Of a DNA stretch of 38,468 nucleotides, positions 32,112 through 38,468 are shown piece by piece. The notes under the pieces were generated by a model. It worked only from the letters and a program-made list of their open reading frames with translations, searched no databases and was not told the DNA's origin. Position 1 is the first letter of the stretch. Every line of letters begins with the position of its first letter. Location of the stretch: the NCBI GenBank assembly GCA_005884575.1, contig VAWW01000037.1:19575-58042 (forward strand), written 5' to 3'. The position numbers were made by a program, and so were the translations under genes. The stretch is from Actinomycetota bacterium. Lineage in GTDB: Bacteria; Actinomycetota; Thermoleophilia; Gaiellales; Gaiellaceae.

Positions 32112-33562
32112 TGCGCGCACTCGCCGGCGCGGCCGTCGCCGCGCTCGTAGCGGCCGGAACTGCGGCCGCGTTCACGCCCACGGACCCGCTCGCCGCGAAG
32201 CAGTGGTATCTCGCCGCCGACCACGCGTTCGACCTCTGGCCGGACCCGCCCGCCCAGACGCTCTTCATGCCGACGAAGGTCGCGATCGTGGACTCCGGGA
32301 TCGACGCGAACCATCCGGACTTCGCCGGCCGCATCGTCCTCGGCCGCAGCTTCGTGGGAGGGGACTGGAGGACGGACCCGCAGGGCCACGGCACCTTCGT
32401 CGCCGGAATGATCGCCGCGAATCTCGACGGCCAGGGCATCGTCGGGATCGCGTACCCGTCCGCCCAGCTGATCGTCGCGAAGGTCGTGCGGGCCGACGGC
32501 ACGATCCCGCTCAGCGCGGAGTCGGCGGCCATCCGCTGGGCGGCCGACCAGGGAGCGCGCGTGATCAACCTGAGCCTTGGCGGCGTGCGGGACCCGCGGG
32601 CTCCGGCACGGGACACGTACTCGCGGGCCGAAGCGGACGCGGTCGCGTACGCGTACCAGAAGGGCGCCGTGCTCGTCGCCGCAGTGGGCAACGGCGACGA
32701 GGCGCCGGCGACGCCGTGGCCATATGCGAGCTATCCCGCTGCGCTCCCGCACGTGATCGGCGTCAGCGCGCTCAGCCGGAGCGGATCCGTGCCGACGTTC
32801 TCGAATCGGGATCGCATCTACAACGACATCGCGGCACCGGGTCAGGAGATGTTCTCGACGTTCCCGCGCGACCTGACGGCGCTGCGGCCGACATGCCCCG
32901 ACCAGGGCTACTCGGACTGCGGCACCGACGACTACCGGCGCCCCGAGGGCACGTCCTTCGCCGCGCCCCAGGTGACGGCGGCCGCGGCGCTGCTGATCGG
33001 CCTCGATCCCGCGCTGCGCCCCGACCAGGTCGGTGCGATCATCGAGCAGACCGCGGACGACGCCAACGCGTCGAACGGTTGCCACATGTGTCCGCTCCTG
33101 CGCGACCCGTACACGGGCTGGGGCAGGCTCAACATCGCGAAGGCGATCGCGGCGCTCGACGGACCCCTGCCGCCGGCCGACCAGTACGAGTCGAACGACA
33201 ACGCCGGGACGCAGGCCCACACGCTCTTCAGCGGAACAGCCGACCTCCATGCGACGCTCGACTTCTATGACGATCAGGTGGACGTCTACCGGGTGCGGCT
33301 CGGCAGGGGTCAGCGCCTCGACGCGATCCTGACCGGGCCGGCAGGCGCGAACGTCGATCTCGTCCTCTGGAAGCCGGGCACGCAACGGGTCGACGACCTC
33401 CGTTCGCAGCGGTTGCGCGCCGCCCAGTCGTCGAAGCCGGGACCGGACGAGCGACTGACCTACCGGACACAGACGACCGGCTGGTACTACCTCGAGACGA
33501 AGCTCACGGCGCCGTTCACGGGCGCCTACCCCTACACGCTCGACTACAGCAAGCGCACCTAG
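32108..33562 (+). CDS. Secreted subtilisin-like (S8) serine protease
   Basis: 484 residues. Signal peptide 1-21. The catalytic triad is complete: Asp62 in VAIVDSGID, His94 in GHGTFVAG and Ser283 in GTSFAAP, with the oxyanion Asn region LVAAVGNG. There is little or no room for an I9-type propeptide before the catalytic domain. The C-terminal 130 residues (about 355-484, LPPADQYESNDNAGTQA) resemble a pre-peptidase C-terminal (PPC) domain. It overlaps the SpoIID gene by four bases (ATGA), so both are made together at the envelope. Its stop shares CTAG with the convergent acyltransferase gene. Confidence 0.9.
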   Translation: MMRALAGAAVAALVAAGTAAAFTPTDPLAAKQWYLAADHAFDLWPDPPAQTLFMPTKVAIVDSGIDANHPDFAGRIVLGRSFVGGDWRTDPQGHGTFVAGMIAANLDGQGIVGIAYPSAQLIVAKVVRADGTIPLSAESAAIRWAADQGARVINLSLGGVRDPRAPARDTYSRAEADAVAYAYQKGAVLVAAVGNGDEAPATPWPYASYPAALPHVIGVSALSRSGSVPTFSNRDRIYNDIAAPGQEMFSTFPRDLTALRPTCPDQGYSDCGTDDYRRPEGTSFAAPQVTAAAALLIGLDPALRPDQVGAIIEQTADDANASNGCHMCPLLRDPYTGWGRLNIAKAIAALDGPLPPADQYESNDNAGTQAHTLFSGTADLHATLDFYDDQVDVYRVRLGRGQRLDAILTGPAGANVDLVLWKPGTQRVDDLRSQRLRAAQSSKPGPDERLTYRTQTTGWYYLETKLTAPFTGAYPYTLDYSKRT

Positions 33563-34200
33563 AGCAACTCTTCGTCGGGCACGTCGCGGATCACGCGCGC
33601 CGGGCTTCCGACGACGAGCTTTCGCGCCGGAACGTCCTTCGTCACGACCGCGCCCGCGCCGACGAATGCCTCCTCGCCGATCTCGACACCGGGACAGAGG
33701 ACGGCGCCGCCGCCGACCCGCGCTCCGCGACGGATCGTCGGACCCTTGATCAGTTCGTGTCGCTGGTCCGTGCGGCCCATGAAGTTGTCGTTCGTCGTCA
33801 CGACGCACGGCGCGATGAACACGTCCTCCTCGAGCTCGCAGTAGGCGGTGATGTACGCCTCGGCCTGGATCTTCGTGCGCGGGCCGATCGTCGTGTCGTT
33901 CTCGACGAGCGAGCCGCGGCCGATCACGACGTCGTCGCCGACGACGACGCGCTCCCGCACGCACGACTGATCGCCGAGGATCACGCGCGCGCCGATCCGC
34001 GAGCCGGCGAAGACGATCGCTCCGGTGGAGACGATCGTCCAGTCGCCGATCTCCGTCGGCGGCAGCGGTTCCTTCTTCGCGGTCGAACGCGGCGAGAGCG
34101 ACGGCTGCTTCCCGACGACTGCATGCTCGAGCACCTTCACGCCTTCGCCGAGAACGGTTCCCCGATGGACGATCGCGCTCGGGTGGATCTCCGCGCTCAA
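33559..34200 (-). CDS. Left-handed beta-helix acyltransferase (WbpD-like)
   Basis: 213 residues from TTG 34200. Repeated hexapeptides (IHPSAIVHRGTVLGEGVKV, IVSTGAIVFAGSRIGARV, GGGAVLCPGVEIGEEAFVG) form the trimeric left-handed beta-helix of sugar-nucleotide N-acyltransferases. ITAYCELEEDVFIAPCVVTT is the usual loop. Last gene of a four-gene nucleotide-sugar operon, overlapping the oxidoreductase by four bases (TTGA). Likely acetylates an amino-sugar nucleotide, by analogy with WbpD. The substrate is inferred. Confidence 0.85.
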   Translation of the reverse strand: MSAEIHPSAIVHRGTVLGEGVKVLEHAVVGKQPSLSPRSTAKKEPLPPTEIGDWTIVSTGAIVFAGSRIGARVILGDQSCVRERVVVGDDVVIGRGSLVENDTTIGPRTKIQAEAYITAYCELEEDVFIAPCVVTTNDNFMGRTDQRHELIKGPTIRRGARVGGGAVLCPGVEIGEEAFVGAGAVVTKDVPARKLVVGSPARVIRDVPDEELL

Positions 34201-35183
34201 GCGCGCACGCCTTCGAGCGTGCGCTGGAGCGCATCGAGCGCGCGTACGACCGCGAGGCCGTCGCGCGCTTCCTTGTGGTCTTCCGGCCCGCTCGCGACGA
34301 GCTGTAGGAAGTGCGTGCATTCGAGGCGGAGCGGCTCGTCGTTCGGAATCCGCGGGCTCGAGATGTCGCCGGTGCGCGTGCGCCACTCGCCGTAGGTCTC
34401 CGCGGGCTGCCACGGACCCTTCTCGTAGATCGTCACCTTGCGCTCGAGCTCCATGTCGTCGAAGACGACCATCTTCTCGTTCCCGACGACGGTGATCTTC
34501 CGCATCTTGTGCGGGTCGAGCCAGGAGAGGTGCATGTGCGCAATCTTGCCGCTCGGGAAGCGGAGGTAGCAGAACACGACGTCCTCGACGCCCGGGTTGA
34601 GGAACGCGTTCCCGTGCGCCCACACCTCGTCCGGCTCCTCGTCGAGCAGGTAGAGGATCACCGAGAGGTCGTGCACGCCGAGCGACCAGAGTGCGTTCTC
34701 GTCCTTGCGGATCACGCCGAGGTTCTGCCGGTTGCCGTAGATGCAGTAGACCTCACCGATCTCGCCGGCGTCGATCAGCTGCTTCACCCGCTGGATGCCC
34801 GGGTGGTACAGCAGCAGGTGGCCCGGCATGAGGACGAGGTCCTGCTGCTCGGCGAGCGCGACGAGCTCCTCCATCTCAGAGGCGCGCATCGCCGGCGGCT
34901 TCTCGACGAAGACGTGCTTGCCGGCCGCGAGCGCGCGGCGCGCCAGCTCGTAGTGCGTCGCGACAGGCGTCGCGACGACGATCGCGTCGAGCTCGGCCTC
35001 GGAGAGCATCGCGTCGAAGTCGTTGTAGACCTTCGCGTGGGGGTAGCGCGATGCGAAGCGCTCTCGCAGGGCAGGATCGAGGTCACAGACCGCGCCGAGC
35101 GCGTCGAGGTCGTCGAAGTTCCTTGCGAGATTCGGACCCCAGTAGCCGAGCCCGACGAGGCCGACCCGAGGCGTCCGGCTCAA
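34197..35183 (-). CDS. Gfo/Idh/MocA-family oxidoreductase (WbpB/WlbA-like)
   Basis: 328 residues. N-terminal NAD-binding GLVGLGYWGPNLARNF, VATPVATHYELARRAL and the EKPPA loop (Lys) are standard for this family. GHLLLYHPGIQRVKQLI and the central LWSLGVHDLSVIL with conserved His match the WlbA/WbpB group that oxidises UDP-GlcNAcA at C3. TTG 35183 overlaps the dehydrogenase stop by four bases (TTGA). Confidence 0.87.
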   Translation of the reverse strand: MSRTPRVGLVGLGYWGPNLARNFDDLDALGAVCDLDPALRERFASRYPHAKVYNDFDAMLSEAELDAIVVATPVATHYELARRALAAGKHVFVEKPPAMRASEMEELVALAEQQDLVLMPGHLLLYHPGIQRVKQLIDAGEIGEVYCIYGNRQNLGVIRKDENALWSLGVHDLSVILYLLDEEPDEVWAHGNAFLNPGVEDVVFCYLRFPSGKIAHMHLSWLDPHKMRKITVVGNEKMVVFDDMELERKVTIYEKGPWQPAETYGEWRTRTGDISSPRIPNDEPLRLECTHFLQLVASGPEDHKEARDGLAVVRALDALQRTLEGVRA

Positions 35184-36436
35184 AGCTTCCAGACCTTCTC
35201 GGATTCGCGGCCCTTCTTGCCGGTCGCGTTGCGGAAGTCGACGACGACGTGCGCGCGATCGACGAGATCCTCGTAATCGATCGTCGAGTGCGCCGTGACG
35301 ATGGCAATGCAGTCGTACGCGTCGGGCTCCATCGGCACCGGGCGCAGACCGAACTCCGGCAGCTCGGGAACGTGCTGGTCGTGGTACGAGACGTCGGCGC
35401 CCGCGTTCTGGATCAGTTGCAGGATCTTCAGCGCCGGCGACTCGCGCATGTCACCGATGTCCGCCTTGTACGCGACACCGAGGATGAGGACCTTCGAGCC
35501 GCTGAGCGACTTGCGCGCGCCATGGTTCAAGGCCTGCGAGATCAGCGATCGGCAGTAGTACGGCATGTTCTCGTTGACCTTGCCGGCGAGCTCGATGAAC
35601 TCGGTGTAGAAGTCGTACTCGCGCGCCTTCCACGTCAGGTAGAAGGGGTCGATCGGGATGCAGTGGCCGCCCAGGCCGGGACCGGGCTGGAACGACATGA
35701 ATCCGAACGGCTTGCTCGCGGCCGCGCCGACAACCTCCCAGACGTCGATTCCCATCCGGTCGCAGAGCTGCGCGAGCTCGTTGACGAGCGCGATGTTGAC
35801 CGAGCGAAAGATATTCTCGAGCAGCTTCGTCAGCTCCGCGGCCTCGGGGGACGAGACGGAGTGCACGGTGTCGATCGCGCTGCGATAGAGCTCGGCCGCG
35901 CGCTCCGTGCACGCGGGGGTGAGCCCGCCGACGACCTTCGGCACGTTCTTCGTCGTCCAGTCGGTGCGACCGGGATCGACGCGCTCCGGCGAGAACGCGA
36001 GATAGAAGTCCTTGCCCGCGGTCAGGCCGCTGCGCTCGAGGATCGGCTGCAGCTGCTCGCGCGTCGTGCCGGGATACGTCGTCGACTCGAGCACGACGAG
36101 GTGGCCCTTGTGCAGCCGGGGCGCGATCCGCTCCGTTGCGCTGAGCACGATCGAGAGATCGGGCTCGCGCTGCTTGGAGAGCGGGGTCGGCAGCGCGATC
36201 AGGATCGAATCCGCGTCGCGCAGGACGTCATAGTCCGTCGAGGCGGTCAGCCCGTTCGAGACGAGCCTCTGCAGCGTCTCCGACGGCACGTCTTCGATGT
36301 AGCTCTCGCCGCGAAGGATCCGGTCGACGCGCTCCTGCGACACGTCGACGAGCACGACGCTGCGGCCCGCGTCGGCGAAGACCTGGGCCAGCGGCAGGCC
36401 GACATAACCAGCACCGACAATTGCGATGTCTGTCAT
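35180..36436 (-). CDS. UDP-N-acetylhexosamine 6-dehydrogenase (WbpA/WecC-like)
   Basis: 418 residues. N-terminal Rossmann AIVGAGYVGLPLAQVFADAG. LESTTYPGTTREQL, ENIFRSVNIALVNEL and the catalytic Cys motif GPGLGGHCIPIDPFYL are diagnostic for UDP-GlcNAc/ManNAc 6-dehydrogenases. The C-terminal VLILGVAYKADIGDMRESPAL is also typical. Oxidises C6 to give a uronic acid. Coupled with the 2-epimerase through an ATGA overlap, it makes UDP-ManNAcA if acting after it, or UDP-GlcNAcA if acting before it. Confidence 0.93.
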   Translation of the reverse strand: MTDIAIVGAGYVGLPLAQVFADAGRSVVLVDVSQERVDRILRGESYIEDVPSETLQRLVSNGLTASTDYDVLRDADSILIALPTPLSKQREPDLSIVLSATERIAPRLHKGHLVVLESTTYPGTTREQLQPILERSGLTAGKDFYLAFSPERVDPGRTDWTTKNVPKVVGGLTPACTERAAELYRSAIDTVHSVSSPEAAELTKLLENIFRSVNIALVNELAQLCDRMGIDVWEVVGAAASKPFGFMSFQPGPGLGGHCIPIDPFYLTWKAREYDFYTEFIELAGKVNENMPYYCRSLISQALNHGARKSLSGSKVLILGVAYKADIGDMRESPALKILQLIQNAGADVSYHDQHVPELPEFGLRPVPMEPDAYDCIAIVTAHSTIDYEDLVDRAHVVVDFRNATGKKGRESEKVWKL

Positions 36437-37476
36437 GACCCGGGCAGGCTACCGAGGAGCGCGGCAGCGACACGCTCCGAGGCGCGCCCGTCGCCGTAGA
36501 GCTCTGGCCGCTCCTTGGGCATCCGCGCCCCGGCGACGGCGGCCGCGAGTCGCTCCGGGTCGTCGTCGACGAGCACGTTCGCGCCGATCTCGACCGTGTC
36601 GACCCACTCCGTGGAGGGCCGCGCAGTCACGCACGGAACGCCGAACCAGTAGGCCTCCTTCTGCAGCCCACCGGAGTCGGTGACGATGACACGGGCCTGC
36701 GAGGTAAGGGCGAGCATGTCGACGTAGCTGAGCGGGTCGAGCACATGGACGTGCGGCCCGAGGCCGGCCAGGCGCTCGCGGGTGCGCGGGTGGGCCGGGA
36801 AGACGATCGGCTCCTCGATCCGGTTCAGCCCGTCGACGATCCGCGCCAGCCGCTCTGGGTGGACGTTGGCCTCACGGTGGATTGTCGTCACGACATAACC
36901 GTCGGGCTCGAGCCCGACGCGGTCGAGGATCTGCGAACGCTCGCGGGCGAACGACACGAGCTTGAAGGCGACGTCCGCCATGACGTCGCCGACGACCTCC
37001 GTGCGGCCGATGACGCCCTCGCGCGCGAGCGTGTCGCGGGAGCGCTCGTCCGGGGCGAGCAGGAGCGCGGCGATGCGGTCGACTTCGATGCGGTTCCGCT
37101 CCTCGGGCATCGACAGGTCGCCGCTGCGCATCCCGGCCTCGACGTGCGCGAGCGGGATTCCAGCCGCGGCGGCAGCGCGCGCGCCGGCGAGGGTCGAGTT
37201 CGTGTCGCCGTAGACGAGCGTCCAGTCGGGCCGCTCGCGGTCGAGCGCGTCGCGGATGCCGGGCTCCATCGCGGCAGAGTCGGCGGTGTGCAGGTCGAGT
37301 CGGTAGCGCGGCTCCGGCAGACCGAGCTCGTCGAAGAAGACCTGCGACAGCTCGTCGTCCCAGTGCTGGCCGGTGTGCAACACGACCTCGTCGATCCCCG
37401 CCTTGCGGAGGGCGACCGAGAGCGGCCCGGACTTGATGAACTGCGGCCGGTTTCCGACGATCGAGAGGACCCGCAT
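36433..37476 (-). CDS. wecB: Non-hydrolysing UDP-GlcNAc-type 2-epimerase
   Basis: 347 residues. GNRPQFIKSGPL at the N-terminus, HTGQHWDDELSQVFF, YGDTNSTLAGA, HVEAGMRSGD and EERNRIEVDRIAALLLA match the WecB/WbpI family. VTTIHREANV, VTDSGGLQKEAYWFGVP and RPSTEWVD complete it. Converts UDP-GlcNAc (or a 3-acetamido uronate derivative) to the manno form. The ATG follows TAGCCT by seven bases on the minus strand (37489-37484). First gene of the operon. Confidence 0.93.
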   Translation of the reverse strand: MRVLSIVGNRPQFIKSGPLSVALRKAGIDEVVLHTGQHWDDELSQVFFDELGLPEPRYRLDLHTADSAAMEPGIRDALDRERPDWTLVYGDTNSTLAGARAAAAAGIPLAHVEAGMRSGDLSMPEERNRIEVDRIAALLLAPDERSRDTLAREGVIGRTEVVGDVMADVAFKLVSFARERSQILDRVGLEPDGYVVTTIHREANVHPERLARIVDGLNRIEEPIVFPAHPRTRERLAGLGPHVHVLDPLSYVDMLALTSQARVIVTDSGGLQKEAYWFGVPCVTARPSTEWVDTVEIGANVLVDDDPERLAAAVAGARMPKERPELYGDGRASERVAAALLGSLPGS

Positions 37477-37503
37477 CGGCGGAAGGCTACGCGCGCACGC
37501 CGC

Positions 37504-37509
37504 TACAAT
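37504..37509 (+). promoter_or_regulatory. -10 box for tRNA-Lys
   Basis: TACAAT, 12 bases before the mature 5' end of the tRNA. It matches consensus at five of six positions. Confidence 0.45.
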
Positions 37510-37521
37510 GGCGCACCGCCG

Positions 37522-37594
37522 GGGCCGTTAGCTCAGCTGGTAGAGCAGGGGACTCTTAATCCCAAGGTCGCAGGTTCGATCCCTGCACGGCCCA
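37522..37594 (+). tRNA. tRNA-Lys, anticodon CTT
   Basis: 73 bases forming a full cloverleaf. Acceptor GGGCCGT pairs with ACGGCCC (37587-37593), the D-arm is GCTC-AGCTGGTAGA-GAGC-like, the anticodon loop is CTCTTAA with stem GGGGA/TCCCA-type pairing, and the T-arm GCAGG-TTCGATC-CCTGC is intact. Discriminator A at 37594. CCA is not encoded. Confidence 0.95.
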
Positions 37595-37614
37595 TGACTG
37601 ACATTGAGCAAACC
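37588..37614 (+). repeat. Left copy of a 27-bp direct repeat at the tRNA 3' end
   Basis: It begins CGGCCCAT inside the tRNA and ends ATTGAGCAAACC. The right copy at 38335-38361 matches 23 of 27 positions. Together they bracket the toxin-antitoxin remnant, like attachment-site repeats of an integrated element, although no integrase lies between them. Confidence 0.5.
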
Positions 37615-37640
37615 GGCTGCGGGTCAGCGTTCGTTTCTCT
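37598..37640 (+). terminator. Possible tRNA-Lys terminator
   Basis: CTGAC (37598-37602) pairs with GTCAG (37623-37627), with an inner GCA/TGC pair. The stem is followed by TTCGTTTCTCT at 37630-37640. The stem is imperfect and overlaps the direct repeat. Confidence 0.3.
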
Positions 37641-37944
37641 ACACGGCCACGATTTCGACGAGGCCGCCGAGTCCTGCGAAGTCGCCTGGGTTCCGCGTAT
37701 ACAGCGGTAGCTCCCCGGCGAGAGCACTGGCCGCGATGAGGAGATCGAAAGCTCGAGGGCCGCGCGTCTTGCGGCCGGTGGCTGCGACCGCGGCGTAGAT
37801 GCGGCCGTATGCGCGGGCTGCCGCTCCGTCGAGGGGCAAAGGCTCAAAGGTGGCTTCCGTACGTTGCAGCCGGTCTTGACGGCGGGCCCGCTCCGCTGCG
37901 TCGGCGGTCGCGTGCGGACCGGCTGCGAGCTCTGCCAGCGTCAC
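37639..37944 (-). pseudogene. VapC-like PIN-domain toxin, N-terminally truncated
   Basis: 101 residues from GTG 37944. VTLAELAAGPHATAD, RRQDRLQRTEATFEPLPLD, RAFDLLIAASALAGELPLY and YTRNPGDFAGLGGL are VapC/PIN motifs. The usual first strand with LLDTS and the first catalytic Asp is missing. The in-frame codons upstream (GSAWLIRVIGAAGLPSEFAI) run directly into the antitoxin end, with no start codon and no LLDTS in any frame. About 50-60 bases seem to have been deleted at the antitoxin/toxin junction. RNase activity is probably lost. Confidence 0.7.
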
Positions 37945-37994
37945 CGCCGAAATCGCGAACTCAGACGGAAGGCCTGCCGCGCCGATGACCCGGA

Positions 37995-38249
37995 TCAGCC
38001 ACGCGGAGCCGGCCGCTGGTCGAGAAGGGCGTCGACGTCGGCCCTGAATCGCTCTCCGTCGATGGTCGGCGCGCCGTTGAAAACGGCGACGGCGGCGTCC
38101 GCAGCGACGAACTGACGCTGCCGAAGCGGGATCAGCTCTCCGACAGGCACACCGTTCCGAGTAACGACGAACGTCTCACCACGGTCGAGTGCGCGCATGA
38201 TTTCTCCGCTCTCGTTGCGCAGTTCTCTTTGTGTGATCTCGCGGCTCAT
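37995..38249 (-). CDS. Phd/YefM-type antitoxin
   Basis: 84 residues. N-terminal SREITQRELRNESGEIMRAL, then RGETFVVTRNGVPVGELIPL, is the Phd/YefM fold (DNA-binding N-terminal half), with a C-terminal toxin-binding tail ending LLDQRPAPRG. It would neutralise a VapC-type RNase and repress its own promoter. The ATG lies nine bases after TACACT on the minus strand, beside a palindromic operator. Its toxin partner is broken, so it may remain as an orphan antitoxin. Confidence 0.85.
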   Translation of the reverse strand: MSREITQRELRNESGEIMRALDRGETFVVTRNGVPVGELIPLRQRQFVAADAAVAVFNGAPTIDGERFRADVDALLDQRPAPRG

Positions 38250-38261
38250 CCGTGGCGAAGT

Positions 38262-38277
38262 GTAGCACGCGTGCTAC
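38262..38277. promoter_or_regulatory. Palindromic operator overlapping the antitoxin -10 box
   Basis: GTAGCACGCGTGCTAC is a perfect 16-base palindrome. The minus-strand -10 box TACACT (38264-38259) overlaps its end. This is the expected place for autorepression by the antitoxin. Confidence 0.55.
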
Positions 38278-38334
38278 GGAACCGCCGAGCGTTGCCGCGA
38301 AGCAGGTCGCCTGGTTTTGCGCACAGCCAAAGTT

Positions 38335-38361
38335 CCGCCCATACCTGACATTGCGCAAACC
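38335..38361 (+). repeat. Right copy of the 27-bp direct repeat
   Basis: CCGCCCATACCTGACATTG followed by CGCAAACC matches the left copy at 37588-37614 except at four positions. An imperfect inverted copy of its end (GGTTTTGCGCA, 38313-38323) lies just upstream. The remaining sequence to 38468 shows no gene that I can support. Confidence 0.5.
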
Positions 38362-38468
38362 TAGGTCCTGCCGAATCCGCCGCGACCGCTCGAAGAGGAC
38401 TTCGGCCCGCGCGCGATCCCTCTAATCGCCCGTCGGTCCGGCAGAGCTGAGATCTGCGCCGGCAAACG

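Noticed and set aside
30339..32120. N-terminal extension of the Ser/Thr kinase frame to 1053 codons
   Set aside because: The added part is antisense to the SpoIID gene and has no domain. The kinase fold begins just after ATG 30338.
1..38468. CRISPR arrays, insertion sequences, phage genes and rRNA
   Set aside because: No regularly spaced repeats, transposase, phage structural gene or rRNA sequence was seen on either strand.

Overview
The window is high-GC bacterial DNA with dense gene packing, many GTG and TTG starts, and chains of 1-4 base start/stop overlaps. An actinobacterial origin is well supported by the OpcA assembly factor beside glucose-6-phosphate dehydrogenase, an ANTAR response regulator with a HisKA_2-type kinase, a PASTA-free Ser/Thr kinase and a Phd/VapC-type toxin-antitoxin remnant. 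The style fits a deep-branching class such as Thermoleophilia, but that is inference and no species can be named.

Layout. 1-3865 (+): a 5'-truncated metalloprotease-like protein and a large secreted fibronectin-like protein. 3862-13809 (-): a nine-gene pentose-phosphate/glycolysis operon read as FGGY kinase, tkt, NTF2-like, rpiB, tal, pgi, gnd, zwf, opcA. 14045-17387: an ABC-F ATPase, an M20 peptidase and a convergent NTF2-like gene. 17444-21411 (+): amino-acid permease, glutamine-synthetase-like ligase and amidohydrolase, with a duplicated 60-bp promoter/start cassette before the last. 21454-24710: an ANTAR regulator and its probable sensor kinase, separated by a Nudix gene and a divergent methyltransferase. 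24744-26010 (+): two tandem DUF2269-like membrane proteins and a PRC-barrel protein, then a non-coding stretch with three inverted repeats. 26374-28981: glnA with a structured leader, facing a small coupled ORF and rmlB. 28959-33562: a membrane Ser/Thr kinase with TPR-like tail, a SpoIID/LytB protein and a subtilisin-like protease. 33559-37476 (-): a four-gene nucleotide-sugar operon (2-epimerase, 6-dehydrogenase, Gfo/Idh oxidoreductase, left-handed beta-helix acyltransferase). 37522-38361: tRNA-Lys(CTT) followed by an antitoxin and an N-terminally truncated toxin, bracketed by two copies of a 27-bp repeat, the first covering the tRNA 3' end.

How the parts work together. The carbon operon covers oxidative and non-oxidative pentose-phosphate steps plus phosphoglucose isomerase and a sugar kinase, but has no 6-phosphogluconolactonase or ribulose-phosphate epimerase. 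The permease/ligase/amidohydrolase trio looks like uptake and gamma-glutamylation of an amine or amino compound, a split counterpart of the fungal FluG fusion. The nucleotide-sugar operon, rmlB, SpoIID protein, protease and kinase suggest an envelope-related neighbourhood.

Most notable signals: the direct-repeat-bracketed broken toxin-antitoxin pair at tRNA-Lys; the duplicated promoter/start cassette at 20251-20409; a recurrent -10 box placed about 6 bases before start codons, which implies leaderless mRNAs; and three GGGGACA boxes spaced 31-32 bp in front of the pentose-phosphate operon.
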